Assembly: GCA_900771195.1 (NCBI GenBank)
Contig: CAAGMZ010000019.1
Location: forward strand, 1-64,000
Origin: Lachnospiraceae bacterium
GTDB taxonomy: Bacteria > Bacillota > Clostridia > Lachnospirales > Lachnospiraceae
Direction of reading: 5' to 3'
Length of the DNA: 64,000 bases
Shown: piece after piece, positions 26,983-36,078 of the stretch
Position numbering within the stretch: position 1 is the first letter of the stretch
Layout of the letters: every line of letters starts with the position of its first letter
The notes under the pieces: generated by a model
Told to the model about the DNA's origin: nothing
Seen by the model: the letters and a program-made list of their open reading frames with translations, nothing else
Databases searched by the model: none
Program-made: the position numbers and the translations under genes

Positions 26983-27022
26983 GCACCCGACGCAACATGC
27001 AGCCTCATGCTGCGCCGGATGC
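26983..27022 (-). terminator. Terminator-like hairpin after guaB
   Basis: GCATCCGGCGCAGCATGA and its near complement form a stem of about 17 pairs on the minus strand, followed by TTATGTTTTGATT. The T-run is imperfect. It lies 16 bases after the guaB stop. Confidence 0.6.
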
Positions 27023-27037
27023 CCAATAAAAACGTTA

Positions 27038-28492
27038 TTACTGATCTATGCTGTAATTGGGTGCTTCCTTCGTGATATGTATGTCATGAGGATGACTTTC
27101 CCTGAGAGCTGCAGCGGACATTTTAACGAACTTTCCGTTCTCCTTGAGCTCAGGTATCGTTCTGGTTCCGCAGTATCCCATTCCTGAGCGAAGACCGCCC
27201 ATAAGCTGGAATACAGTATCTTCAACCGACCCTTTATAAGCCACACGTCCCTCAACACCTTCCGGAACCAGCTTCTTGGCATCTGTCTGGAAGTAACGGT
27301 CCTTGCTGCCATTCTCCATTGCAGCAATCGATCCCATTCCTCTGTAAACCTTATATTTACGTCCCTGGAAAAGTTCAAAGTCACCGGGTGCCTCGTCACA
27401 TCCTGCAAACATGCTTCCCATCATGCACACATCCGCACCTGCGGCGATAGCCTTTGTAAGATCTCCGGAAAATTTAATTCCGCCGTCAGCAATGAGCGGA
27501 ATACCATACTGTTTAGTTGTGTTGTACACGTCCATAATTGCTGTAATCTGAGGAACACCGATTCCTGCAACAACTCTCGTAGTACATATTGAGCCCGGTC
27601 CTATGCCGACCTTGACAGCGTCCGCACCTGCTTCGATAAGAGCCTTTGCAGCTTCGCCGGTAGCTATATTGCCGGCAATTACCTGAAGCTCGGGATATGC
27701 CGCCTTTATCTTCTTAACAGTCTCAATAATGTTTTTGGAATGACCATGTGCAGAATCGACAACTATACAGTCAACCTTGGCATTTACAAGTGCTGTAACC
27801 CTGTCCATAACATTGGCGGTAATACCAACAGCTGCACCGCACAGAAGCCTTCCCTGCTCATCCTTGGCTGAAAGCGGATATTTAATCTGTTTTTCTATAT
27901 CCTTAATCGTAATAAGACCTTTAAGGTTGAAATTGTCATCCACTATGGGAAGCTTCTCAACTCTTGCCTTGGCAAGTATCTCCTTTGCCTCGGTAAGAGT
28001 AATCCCTACCTTAGCTGTGACAAGATGTTCGCTCGTCATACATTCCTTTATCTTCTTGCTGTAATCAGTCTCAAACTTAAGATCACGATTAGTGATTATT
28101 CCTACCAGCTTACCGTTTTCCGTAATAGGAACGCCTGAAATCCTGAATTTGGCCATAAGGTTGTTGGCATCCTCCAGCGTATGCTCAGGTGAAAGATAGA
28201 AAGGATCAGTTATGACACCATTCTCCGAGCGCTTTACCTTATCAACTTCATCCGCCTGTGCCTCTATGGACATATTCTTATGAATAATTCCTATGCCGCC
28301 CTGTCTCGCCATGGCAATAGCCATTCTGTGCTCCGTAACGGTATCCATTCCGGCGCTCATTATAGGGACATTAAGCCTGATTTTTTTAGTAAGATTCGTA
28401 CCCAGTTCAATCAAATTGGGGGTTACTTCAGAATATGAAGGAACCAGAAGAACGTCATCAAAGGTAATTCCATCTCCGATTATTGTACCCAT
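27038..28492 (-). CDS. guaB: IMP dehydrogenase
   Basis: Oxidises IMP to XMP with NAD+, the committed step to GMP. 484 residues from ATG 28492, chosen because the family starts at this MGTIIGDGITFDDVLL and a GCAGGA lies 8 bases before it. The barrel is interrupted by two CBS modules (about 95-215). The catalytic Cys is in GPGSICTTR and the flap near RGMGS is present. It is the last gene after the pur operon but has its own sigma-A promoter in the gap. Confidence 0.97.
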   Translation of the reverse strand: MGTIIGDGITFDDVLLVPSYSEVTPNLIELGTNLTKKIRLNVPIMSAGMDTVTEHRMAIAMARQGGIGIIHKNMSIEAQADEVDKVKRSENGVITDPFYLSPEHTLEDANNLMAKFRISGVPITENGKLVGIITNRDLKFETDYSKKIKECMTSEHLVTAKVGITLTEAKEILAKARVEKLPIVDDNFNLKGLITIKDIEKQIKYPLSAKDEQGRLLCGAAVGITANVMDRVTALVNAKVDCIVVDSAHGHSKNIIETVKKIKAAYPELQVIAGNIATGEAAKALIEAGADAVKVGIGPGSICTTRVVAGIGVPQITAIMDVYNTTKQYGIPLIADGGIKFSGDLTKAIAAGADVCMMGSMFAGCDEAPGDFELFQGRKYKVYRGMGSIAAMENGSKDRYFQTDAKKLVPEGVEGRVAYKGSVEDTVFQLMGGLRSGMGYCGTRTIPELKENGKFVKMSAAALRESHPHDIHITKEAPNYSIDQ

Positions 28493-28533
28493 TGTATAAT
28501 CCTGCCTTTCTACTGTATATAATAATTTTATCG

Positions 28534-28562
28534 AGTATAACAAAATATTTTTAAAAAGTCAA
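28534..28562 (-). promoter_or_regulatory. Promoter of guaB
   Basis: Minus strand: TTGACT (28557-28562), 17 bases, TATACT (28534-28539). It begins right at the stop of the preceding gene. Confidence 0.8.
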
Positions 28563-28567
28563 TTGAA

Positions 28568-29089
28568 TTAATCCCTGTAAACCTTCCTCGGATAAGCCCT
28601 GGAAAGTGCCGTCAGGAGTTCTTCGTCAGGCGTGAATTTCAGGTCAACGGCGCTGTCGTCACCATCGTGGACAACCGCTATATATGATATGACATTTTCA
28701 TCATTGGCTGAAAAATCAAACATTTTTCTCTGACTTGCAAGACCACCGTGATGTCTTGAACCGACCGGTGCCATGTAATCCATCTTGCTCATGTCAAAAG
28801 ACCTGAGCTTTTTTCTTGAGGCCCTGTGCATTATTTTGTCTACCCGAAGGCTTCCTTCAAAAAACTGGTACTCATATTCCACGTCGGTATTTTTGAATAC
28901 CAGCCATGTAAGGAATACCATAATTCCGATAAGAAGAACAAACAGCATCAGAAATGACGGAAAATAGCCTCCCAGGATAAAAAGCACCACCGCAACCAGC
29001 ACATCAAGAAAAATCATTCCTGCTCTTTGAAAAACGGCCGCTGTAGTTATATTTCTTTTGACCAGACATTCAACCATATTATCTAACAT
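28568..29089 (-). CDS. Small two-helix membrane protein (DUF6106-like)
   Basis: 173 residues. Two close membrane helices (about 22-42 and 44-66) are followed by a soluble beta-rich part beginning DVEYEYQFFEGSLRVDKI. The layout matches Lachnospiraceae proteins that I recall as DUF6106; function unknown. It follows purB by 14 bases and ends next to the guaB promoter, so it is carried in the purine operon. Nothing in the sequence links it to purine metabolism. Confidence 0.65.
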   Translation of the reverse strand: MLDNMVECLVKRNITTAAVFQRAGMIFLDVLVAVVLFILGGYFPSFLMLFVLLIGIMVFLTWLVFKNTDVEYEYQFFEGSLRVDKIMHRASRKKLRSFDMSKMDYMAPVGSRHHGGLASQRKMFDFSANDENVISYIAVVHDGDDSAVDLKFTPDEELLTALSRAYPRKVYRD

Positions 29090-29103
29090 GACCTGCTCCT
29101 CTT

Positions 29104-30537
29104 TTACACATTAATCTCTGCCTTAACGCCAAGTTCGTCCTGATACCCGGCAAGTATGGGATTAATTACCTCTGTGAGGAAATCTTCAACCTGTTCCTTA
29201 GAACGTCCTGTATATCTGGATGGATCCATTGACTTTTCAAGCTGCTCTCTGGTGACATGGAAATCAGGGTCTTCTGCTATAAGATCAAGAAGATTGTTGT
29301 CAAGTCCTTCTTCCTTCACCCTCTTACCTGCCTGCATCGAAAGCTGTCTTATCTTTTCGTGAAGCTCCTGACGGTCTCCTCCTGCTTTTACTGCGTCCAT
29401 CATGATATTCTCGGTTGCCATAAATGGAAGCTCTGCCATGAGATGTTTATTGATAACCTTGTCATATACCACAAGTCCGTCAACCACATTAAGGTAGAGG
29501 TCAAGTATTCCATCAACTGCCAGAAAAGCCTCAGGTACAGACATTCTCTTGTTGGCAGAGTCATCAAGCGTCCTCTCAAACCACTGGGTTGAACTTGTTA
29601 TTGCCGGATTGAGGGCATCGGAAATAACATAATTGGCCAGCGATGCTATTCTCTCGCTTCTCATGGGATTACGCTTGTAAGCCATTGCAGATGAACCTAT
29701 CTGTGATTTTTCAAAAGGCTCCTCTATTTCCTTAAGGTGCTGCAAAAGCCTGATATCATTGGAAAACTTATGTGCACTGGCAGCAATTCCGGCGAGAACG
29801 TTGACAACTCTTGTGTCAACCTTTCTGGAATATGTCTGGCCCGAAACAGGATATACGCCTGAAAATCCCATTTTCTCGGCTATCATGCCATCAAGCCTGC
29901 GGACCTTGTCATGGTCCCCTGCAAAAAGTTCGAGAAAGCTTGCCTGGGTTCCCGTTGTTCCCTTGGAACCGAGAAGCTTCATGGAGTCAATTAAATGATT
30001 AAGATCGTCAAGGTCAAGTGTCAGCTCCATCATCCACAGTGTTGCCCTCTTGCCCACGGTCGTAGGCTGTGCAGGCTGAAAATGCGTAAACGCAAGTGTA
30101 GGCAGTGCTTTGTACTTATCAGCGAATTTTGCAAGCTCATTAAGTACATTGACAAGCTTCTTTCTTACAAGCTTAAGTGCCTCTGTCATTATTATAAGGT
30201 CGGTATTATCCCCGACATAGCATGAAGTTGCTCCAAGATGGATTATTCCCTTTGCCTTGGGGCACTGTACGCCGTAAGCATACACATGTGACATCACATC
30301 ATGTCTTACTTCCTTCTCACGTGCCCTGGCAACATCATAATTAATGTTATCCTTGTTAGCCTTGAGTTCTTCTATCTGCTCATCTGTTATGTCAAGTCCA
30401 AGTTCTTTTTCAGACTCTGCAAGAGCTATCCAAAGCTCTCTCCACGTTCTGAATTTTTTGTCCGGAGAAAAAATATACTGCATCTCTTTGCTTGCATATC
30501 TTTCTGCCAGAGGAGTCTGATATCTGTCAGTTTCCAT
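29104..30537 (-). CDS. purB: Adenylosuccinate lyase
   Basis: Cleaves SAICAR and adenylosuccinate to release fumarate, used twice in purine synthesis. 477 residues from ATG 30537 (GAAAGGA at 8 bases; the upstream in-frame start lacks a site). The fumarase/aspartase signature is GSSAMAYKRNPMRSE, and the catalytic His regions HLGATSCYVGDN and HFQPAQPTT are present. It is the long, eukaryote-like form of about 475 residues common in Lachnospiraceae. It lies 27 bases after the flotillin gene. Confidence 0.96.
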   Translation of the reverse strand: METDRYQTPLAERYASKEMQYIFSPDKKFRTWRELWIALAESEKELGLDITDEQIEELKANKDNINYDVARAREKEVRHDVMSHVYAYGVQCPKAKGIIHLGATSCYVGDNTDLIIMTEALKLVRKKLVNVLNELAKFADKYKALPTLAFTHFQPAQPTTVGKRATLWMMELTLDLDDLNHLIDSMKLLGSKGTTGTQASFLELFAGDHDKVRRLDGMIAEKMGFSGVYPVSGQTYSRKVDTRVVNVLAGIAASAHKFSNDIRLLQHLKEIEEPFEKSQIGSSAMAYKRNPMRSERIASLANYVISDALNPAITSSTQWFERTLDDSANKRMSVPEAFLAVDGILDLYLNVVDGLVVYDKVINKHLMAELPFMATENIMMDAVKAGGDRQELHEKIRQLSMQAGKRVKEEGLDNNLLDLIAEDPDFHVTREQLEKSMDPSRYTGRSKEQVEDFLTEVINPILAGYQDELGVKAEINV

Positions 30538-30564
30538 GTTTTTTGTCCTTTCTTTTAACATTGC

Positions 30565-32148
30565 TTACTGCTGATTTTCTTCGGAAGCATTTGATGATTT
30601 CTTATTGGATGCCCCGTCAAGTCCGTTTATGTTAACATTTCTGTTGACCTTAGCGTCATATGTGTTAGCCTTCATTACTTCTGTAAGATCCAGCCCGGTT
30701 GTCTCCTTGACTGCCTCGATTGTCTTTGCAAGTCCGCCGGCCACCATGTTGTACATGGAATTTGCTCCTTCACCGGAACCTCCGTCTATAATGGAAATCT
30801 TGTCTACGGCTCCGATTGGCTCTGCTATTGCTTTTGCCATATCAGGAAGAATCTTAACTACCATTTCCGTCATAGCTGCTTTACCGTACTTACTCATAGC
30901 CTCGGCCTTTTTGTCAAGAGCCTCAGCTTCAGCAAGTCCCTTAGCGCGTATAGCCTCAGCGTCTGCTTCTCCCTGTGCCTTTATTGCCTCAGCCTTCTGC
31001 TTGGCTGCATAGGCCTGGGCTTCTGCCTGTGTCCTGACAGCCTCGGCTTTTTTCTGCTCCTCAAAAAGCTCTGCCTCAGCCTTTTTCTGTCTCTCAAAAA
31101 GTTCTGCTTCCGCTGCCTGCTGCTTGGCATATTTCTCAGCCTCTGCCTGCTTACGCACATTGGCATCAAGCTCTCTTTCCTTAACGGATGCCACTTTTTC
31201 TTTTAATTCTATTTCCCGGTCCTGCTTGGCAATATCAGCATTTGCCTGTGCAATCTCGATTGAACGTCTCTGATTCTCTTCCTGAATCTTGTATGCCGCA
31301 TCAGCCTCTGCCTGCTTGGTGTCTGCATCAATCTTAAGATTAGCCTTGGTAATCTCAAGTTCATTCTGCTTTCTTGCAATTTCGGTATCGGCTGCAACCC
31401 TTGCATCATTGGCAGATTTCCTTGCATTTGCCTCTGCGATTGCAACTTCGGCATCAGCCTGTGCCTTAGCAATTGATGCGTCCTTCTGTATCTTGGACAT
31501 GTTATCCTGTCCGAGTGCAATGATGAGTCCCTTCTCATCCTCAAGCTTCTGGATATTACATGATACTATCCGGATTCCGAGAGCATTCATATCCTTCTGG
31601 GCCTTGTCCTGAACCTGGTCTCCGAACCCCTTTCTGTCATTACACAAATCTTTAAGTGTCTGTGTGCCGATGATTTCTCTCATATTACCCTGTAAGGAAT
31701 CGGTAAGCGCATCCTTGATTTCATCCTCTGTCATATTGAGGAAGTTCTTCATGGCAGCCATTGCCATGGTTTTGGTGATTTTGGGAGTATTGTCATCAGC
31801 TGCTATGTTAGGCAGATAATTTCCATTCGCATCTACGGTCACATCCTTGTAGGTGATAACATGTACCTTTGCGATGGCATCAATATCCACACCTATAAAA
31901 TCCTGTGTGGGAATATACCCGTTGGTCTTGATATCAATGCTTATCTGTTTGATAATCATGCTGTCCTTTCTCTCAAGGAACGGCACCTTAATTCCCGCTC
32001 TGCCTATAAGGACTCTTGGCTCCTTCTTCAGTCCGGATATGATATATGCCTCATTTGTAGGGGCCTTCACATAACCTGACACAAATATTATTATCACTAT
32101 TAATGCAACCACTGCTATCGGCAGTATCTTAATAACTATATCCGGCAT
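30565..32148 (-). CDS. Flotillin-like SPFH membrane scaffold protein
   Basis: 527 residues. One N-terminal membrane segment (about 4-25), an SPFH/band-7 domain (26-215, including YIISGLKKEPRVLIGRAGIK), and a long Ala/Glu/Lys/Gln coiled coil (about 220-430) with repeated KQAEAE-like units. The C-terminus is Gly/Asn-rich. Flotillins gather in membrane microdomains and scaffold protein complexes. The type is the longer YqiK/flotillin kind rather than YuaG with NfeD partner; no NfeD gene is adjacent. It is placed between purF (14 bases) and purB (27 bases). Confidence 0.9.
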   Translation of the reverse strand: MPDIVIKILPIAVVALIVIIIFVSGYVKAPTNEAYIISGLKKEPRVLIGRAGIKVPFLERKDSMIIKQISIDIKTNGYIPTQDFIGVDIDAIAKVHVITYKDVTVDANGNYLPNIAADDNTPKITKTMAMAAMKNFLNMTEDEIKDALTDSLQGNMREIIGTQTLKDLCNDRKGFGDQVQDKAQKDMNALGIRIVSCNIQKLEDEKGLIIALGQDNMSKIQKDASIAKAQADAEVAIAEANARKSANDARVAADTEIARKQNELEITKANLKIDADTKQAEADAAYKIQEENQRRSIEIAQANADIAKQDREIELKEKVASVKERELDANVRKQAEAEKYAKQQAAEAELFERQKKAEAELFEEQKKAEAVRTQAEAQAYAAKQKAEAIKAQGEADAEAIRAKGLAEAEALDKKAEAMSKYGKAAMTEMVVKILPDMAKAIAEPIGAVDKISIIDGGSGEGANSMYNMVAGGLAKTIEAVKETTGLDLTEVMKANTYDAKVNRNVNINGLDGASNKKSSNASEENQQ

Positions 32149-32162
32149 AATTTTTACCTCTT

Positions 32163-33611
32163 TTACCTTTCGTATTCTCCGCGTATATCATCCTTAGGCG
32201 GTTCAATGGGGTAATCCCCGGTAAAGCACCCGTCACAGTACTCACAGCTTCCTCCGATAAGCTCGGGAAGCTTGTCAACTTCAAGATATCCCAGTGAATC
32301 TGCCCCAATATACTGACATATTTCTTCGACGGTATGGTCATGGGCTATAAGCTGGTCATCCGACGGTACATCCGTTCCAAAATAACACGGATGCATAAAA
32401 GGCGGAGAGCTTATGCGTACATGAACCTCCGCTGCCCCGGCATCCTTAAGCATCTTAACAATCCTTGCGCTTGTGGTACCACGGACAATTGAATCATCAA
32501 TCATTATAACCCGCTTGCCATTAACAGCCTCAGTCAATACATTAAGCTTGATCTTGACACTTGTCTCACGCTGTGACTGCTTGGGCTTTATGAAAGTTCT
32601 GCCCACATAACTGTTCTTGATGAAGGCTATTCCGTACGGGATTCCTGACTCCTGCGAATATCCGAGAGCCGCAACATTACCTGATTCCGGCACTCCCACA
32701 ACAATATCCGCATCAACGGGATGAGTCTTGGCCAATATCTTTCCTGCCATTATACGTGAATTATAGACACTGATTCCATCTATAAAACTGTCCGGTCTTG
32801 CAAAATAAATATACTCAAATATGCATCTCGCACACTTTCCGGCACTCTCCGCCATATTCGAAGAAATACCGTCAGGCGTAATCGTGACGATTTCTCCCGG
32901 TAACACGTCACGTACAAATTCAGCTCCGACAGCATCAAGAGAACAGGTCTCCGAAGCAAGAATATAAGTATTATCTCCTCTCTTGCCGATACATAACGGC
33001 TTAAAACCAAACTTATCCCTTGCACCTATAAGCTTTCTGGGGCTCATTACAATAAGCGAATAAGCTCCTTTTATCTTCTTCATTGCATTGGCAACAGCAT
33101 CTTCAACATTTCTGGTGTTGAGACGCTCTCTTGCAATATGATAAGCAATAACCTCTGAATCTATTGTCGTCTGGAAAATTGCGCCGGTATATGAAAGCTC
33201 TTCCCGAAGTTCAGGCGCATTGATAAGATTTCCGTTGTGCGCCAGAGCAAGAGTTCCCTTTACATAATTGAGAACAAGCGGCTGTGCATTCTCACGGGTG
33301 CTGCTGCCTGCCGTAGAATACCGCACATGTCCGACTCCTATATTTCCTTTAAGCTTCTCCAGCGTCTCCTGGTCAAAGGCCTCGTTTACCAGTCCCATAT
33401 CCTTGTGGGAATCAACTTTTCCCTTGGGTCCGTTAGTATCACTGACGGCAATACCGCAGCTTTCCTGCCCTCTGTGCTGGAGTGCAAAAAGACCGTAGTA
33501 TATTGTTGATGCTACGTCATTACCATCAAAATCATATATGCCGAAAACGCCGCACTCATCATGCAGTTCGTTCTCATATTCAATACTGAAATTCTCAGGA
33601 TTTCTGCTCAT
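32163..33611 (-). CDS. purF: Amidophosphoribosyltransferase
   Basis: First committed step of purine synthesis: PRPP plus glutamine gives phosphoribosylamine. 482 residues from ATG 33611 (GAAAGGA at 7 bases). The N-terminal nucleophile Cys follows an 18-residue propeptide (ENELHDE before CGVFGIYDF), so self-processing is expected. The PRPP-binding loop is VIMIDDSIVRGTTS. C-terminal Cys residues in GSCEYCDGCFTG fit the Bacillus-type 4Fe-4S form. It follows purC by 22 bases. Confidence 0.96.
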   Translation of the reverse strand: MSRNPENFSIEYENELHDECGVFGIYDFDGNDVASTIYYGLFALQHRGQESCGIAVSDTNGPKGKVDSHKDMGLVNEAFDQETLEKLKGNIGVGHVRYSTAGSSTRENAQPLVLNYVKGTLALAHNGNLINAPELREELSYTGAIFQTTIDSEVIAYHIARERLNTRNVEDAVANAMKKIKGAYSLIVMSPRKLIGARDKFGFKPLCIGKRGDNTYILASETCSLDAVGAEFVRDVLPGEIVTITPDGISSNMAESAGKCARCIFEYIYFARPDSFIDGISVYNSRIMAGKILAKTHPVDADIVVGVPESGNVAALGYSQESGIPYGIAFIKNSYVGRTFIKPKQSQRETSVKIKLNVLTEAVNGKRVIMIDDSIVRGTTSARIVKMLKDAGAAEVHVRISSPPFMHPCYFGTDVPSDDQLIAHDHTVEEICQYIGADSLGYLEVDKLPELIGGSCEYCDGCFTGDYPIEPPKDDIRGEYER

Positions 33612-33633
33612 TTTGGTTCCTTTCACTGCCTTA

Positions 33634-34506
33634 TCACGATAATGCTTTTCCTGTCAGGAGCTCGTATGCTTCTTTGTACTTGGCAATAGTCTTGTCAACT
33701 ACATCCTGAGGCAAAAGAAGATCGCTGTCAGGGTTGGCTTTGAGCCAGTCTCTTACAAACTGCTTGTCAAACGAAGGCTGCGACCTGCCTGCTTCATATC
33801 CCTCAAGCGGCCAGAATCTGGAACTGTCCGGTGTAAGCATCTCATCTCCGAGAACCACATTTCCGTTCTCATCAAGTCCGAATTCAAACTTGGTATCAGC
33901 GATTATTATTCCTCTGCTGAGAGCATACTCTGCACATTTTTTGTAAAGAGCTATTGTATATTCTTTTATCCGGGCAGCGTATTCCGCTCCCTTTTCAGGA
34001 TAAATCTTCTCGAGAACCTTAACGCTCTCTTCATACGATATATTCTCATCATGCAGTCCAAGCTCCGCCTTAGTGCTTGGAGTATATATGGGCTCAGGGA
34101 GCTTTTCTGACTCCTTAAGTCCTTCCGGAAGCTTTATTCCGCATACAGTTCCGTCTTTTCTGTAGCTTTCCCATCCGCTTCCTGTTATGTAACCTCTTAC
34201 AATACATTCAATCGGAAGCATTTCCAGCTTGCGGCACATCATACTTCTTCCTTTAAAATTATCATTTCTGAAAAATTCCGGCATATCACCCACATCAACT
34301 GAAATCATATGGTTAGGTACGATGTCGCTTGTGTAATCAAACCAGAACTTTGACATCTGCGTAAGAACAACACCCTTATCTGTGATCTGATTCTTAAGAA
34401 TGTTATCAAATGCTGATATCCTGTCTGTTACCACCATGATTAAACTGTCATTGTTGTCATATACTTCACGTACTTTTCCTTCCTTAAAAGGCTTAAATTC
34501 CTGCAT
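33634..34506 (-). CDS. purC: SAICAR synthetase
   Basis: Joins CAIR and aspartate with ATP to form SAICAR. 290 residues, the longer form. Visible landmarks are KEGKVREVY near the start (nucleotide-binding loop), ECIVRGYITGSGWESY, and DTKFEFG near 200. CCGGAGGA stands 8 bases before the ATG. It is the first gene of the purC-purF-flotillin-purB-small membrane protein unit and has its own promoter, divergent from the PilZ gene. No purine riboswitch or PurR-like box was recognised in the leader. Confidence 0.96.
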   Translation of the reverse strand: MQEFKPFKEGKVREVYDNNDSLIMVVTDRISAFDNILKNQITDKGVVLTQMSKFWFDYTSDIVPNHMISVDVGDMPEFFRNDNFKGRSMMCRKLEMLPIECIVRGYITGSGWESYRKDGTVCGIKLPEGLKESEKLPEPIYTPSTKAELGLHDENISYEESVKVLEKIYPEKGAEYAARIKEYTIALYKKCAEYALSRGIIIADTKFEFGLDENGNVVLGDEMLTPDSSRFWPLEGYEAGRSQPSFDKQFVRDWLKANPDSDLLLPQDVVDKTIAKYKEAYELLTGKALS

Positions 34507-34564
34507 GATATAATCCTCCGGTTTATTTTAGCTTATTTTATGGGCATCAGCCCACACACTTTCA

Positions 34565-34594
34565 ATTATAATACAACCGCTTTTCCAAAGTCAA
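34565..34594 (-). promoter_or_regulatory. Promoter of the pur operon
   Basis: Minus strand: TTGACT (34589-34594), 18 bases, TATAAT (34565-34570). The leader to purC is about 55 bases. Confidence 0.75.
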
Positions 34595-34598
34595 TCTG

Positions 34599-34627
34599 TT
34601 TACATTTTTTTTGCAAAGTGATATACT
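34599..34627 (+). promoter_or_regulatory. Promoter of PilZ gene
   Basis: Plus strand: TTTACA (34599-34604), 17 bases, TATACT (34622-34627). Its -35 adjoins the divergent pur promoter. Confidence 0.7.
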
Positions 34628-34693
34628 GTAAATATAGATATGCACAGTGATAAACGGTTTTTTCGAATGTTTTGATACGAACGGAGGCTCATT

Positions 34694-35035
34694 ATGGTTG
34701 TTATGGATAAGCGACGCAGCAAGAGAATCAAGGTCAAGCTGACTCTCACTGTCACGGCACTTGTTGGACAGGACAATGACCGCATACGCCTTGATTCGCC
34801 AATCCTTGTATACGACATCTCAAAGGGAGGTATAGGATTCTGGTCCAGATGCATTCTGCCTATGAATTACTATTTTGACGCCTCCGTGGATTTCGGAGAC
34901 GGCACACCTGTGCTCAATTGTGTTGTCAGAATCATACGGTGTGAAGCGCTTGAAGATGACGAATATTCTTATGGCTGTGAAATTGTGAAGAAGCCCGAAG
35001 AATTTGATGACATTCTCGATAGAATGGAAAAGTAA
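34694..35035 (+). CDS. PilZ-domain protein (cyclic di-GMP receptor candidate)
   Basis: 113 residues, a single PilZ domain. The two cyclic di-GMP binding motifs are present: an RxxxR (Arg7 to Arg11, in DKRRSKRIKV) and DxSxxG (Asp41, Ser43, Gly46 in YDISKGGIGF). GGAGG stands 7 bases before the ATG. It probably binds cyclic di-GMP made by the GGDEF proteins in this window and passes the signal to an unknown partner. It stands alone with its own promoter and terminator. Confidence 0.88.
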   Translation: MVVMDKRRSKRIKVKLTLTVTALVGQDNDRIRLDSPILVYDISKGGIGFWSRCILPMNYYFDASVDFGDGTPVLNCVVRIIRCEALEDDEYSYGCEIVKKPEEFDDILDRMEK

Positions 35036-35071
35036 GTCAGATTCGTTATTTACGGTATCCGGATATGTTAA

Positions 35072-35106
35072 AACGCTGCAGACAGTTATGTCCGCAGCGT
35101 TTTTTT
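35072..35106 (+). terminator. Terminator of PilZ gene
   Basis: AACGCTGC and GCAGCGTT form an eight-pair stem with a loop of about 12, followed by seven T on the plus strand. It may also act weakly on the minus strand for the convergent gene. Confidence 0.85.
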
Positions 35107-35119
35107 AATATTCCGGCAC

Positions 35120-36007
35120 CTATAATGCAGCATCCACCTCTGCACCTTTGATATCTTCATCAAGCAGATTCATCCTATCCGTTATCTTCTGAACCTGCTT
35201 CTGTGCATCGTAAATTTCGGCATCACGAACAAGCTTCTGTTCATCTGTCCGGTTCCGGTTTTCCTTTGTCTTCTGTTCCTTTTCGGCCTTCTCCTGCTCT
35301 TCCTTAATCCGGTCATCAACAGAATCCCTGACCTCGTCAATGAGCATTCCGATAATTTCTTTGCCTGCTGCATCCGTTATTTCGTCCGCAGCTTTCTGCG
35401 CAATAATCATATCGCTTGATTTGAGACGTTCAGTTTCAGTATCTCTTACTGCACTGAGAATGCCCTCTGCTTCTTTTTTATTATCATCCAGTCTGTCACG
35501 CATATCACCCTGTTGTGAATAAAGTTCCATGCTTCTTGACTGATATTCCGTCATCCCGTTTCTGTCAATTTCGGCAAGTCTGGCATTTTCTTCGTCGGTA
35601 AGCCTTATGCCCTTTTTCAGGGCATCCTCACGCTTTTTTAGAAGCTCCAGATCCTTTTGCTCATCACTGTCCGGTGCTATTTTGTACTCGGCCATGAGAT
35701 TTTTTTGCTCCTCGTCATTCTTCTTTATCCTGTCACCGATAGTTCCGTTCTCTTCGAGAAGCTTTGCAACCTTATCCTCAAGCTCGGCTATGCTGTTATC
35801 AAGCTTTCTGTCTCTGGAATACACATCTCCGATAAGTTTCATTGCCTGTGCCTGAGCCTGCTTTCTTTTGTTCTCAATACGGTCAGCCGTGCTCTTCGTT
35901 GCACTGTTGGGTCTGCCTGCAAAAAAAGACCTGCTGCCCTCTGCCTTCTGACTGACGTTTCCGGTCGTGAACAATCCATTGTTATCACTATTAATTCTCA
36001 CAGCCAC
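35120..36007 (-). CDS. Coiled-coil protein of unknown function
   Basis: 295 residues, no signal peptide, no membrane segment. The first 40 residues are polar and end in FFAGRPNS. The remainder is almost wholly charged alpha helix with heptad character (about 45-290), rich in Glu, Lys, Asp and Arg. The layout, a short Gly/Ser head then a long coiled coil with KAADEITDAAGKEIIGML in the middle, is seen in Lachnospiraceae proteins without known role. It starts 71 bases after gatB and could be at the end of that operon. Similarity to named families was not recognised. Confidence 0.65.
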   Translation of the reverse strand: MAVRINSDNNGLFTTGNVSQKAEGSRSFFAGRPNSATKSTADRIENKRKQAQAQAMKLIGDVYSRDRKLDNSIAELEDKVAKLLEENGTIGDRIKKNDEEQKNLMAEYKIAPDSDEQKDLELLKKREDALKKGIRLTDEENARLAEIDRNGMTEYQSRSMELYSQQGDMRDRLDDNKKEAEGILSAVRDTETERLKSSDMIIAQKAADEITDAAGKEIIGMLIDEVRDSVDDRIKEEQEKAEKEQKTKENRNRTDEQKLVRDAEIYDAQKQVQKITDRMNLLDEDIKGAEVDAAL

Positions 36008-36078
36008 CCTCCTTGGAGACTAATCCACACAACACTTTGCTGTGTTATATATCGGATTTTCATCTAAAGAATTAATGA

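Noticed and set aside
28493..28543. N-terminal extension of guaB to 28543
   Set aside because: The extension runs over the -10 box of a good promoter and is not part of the family; ATG 28492 fits better.
34507..34564. Purine (guanine/adenine) riboswitch before purC
   Set aside because: The 55-base leader is too short and lacks the conserved three-way junction sequence.
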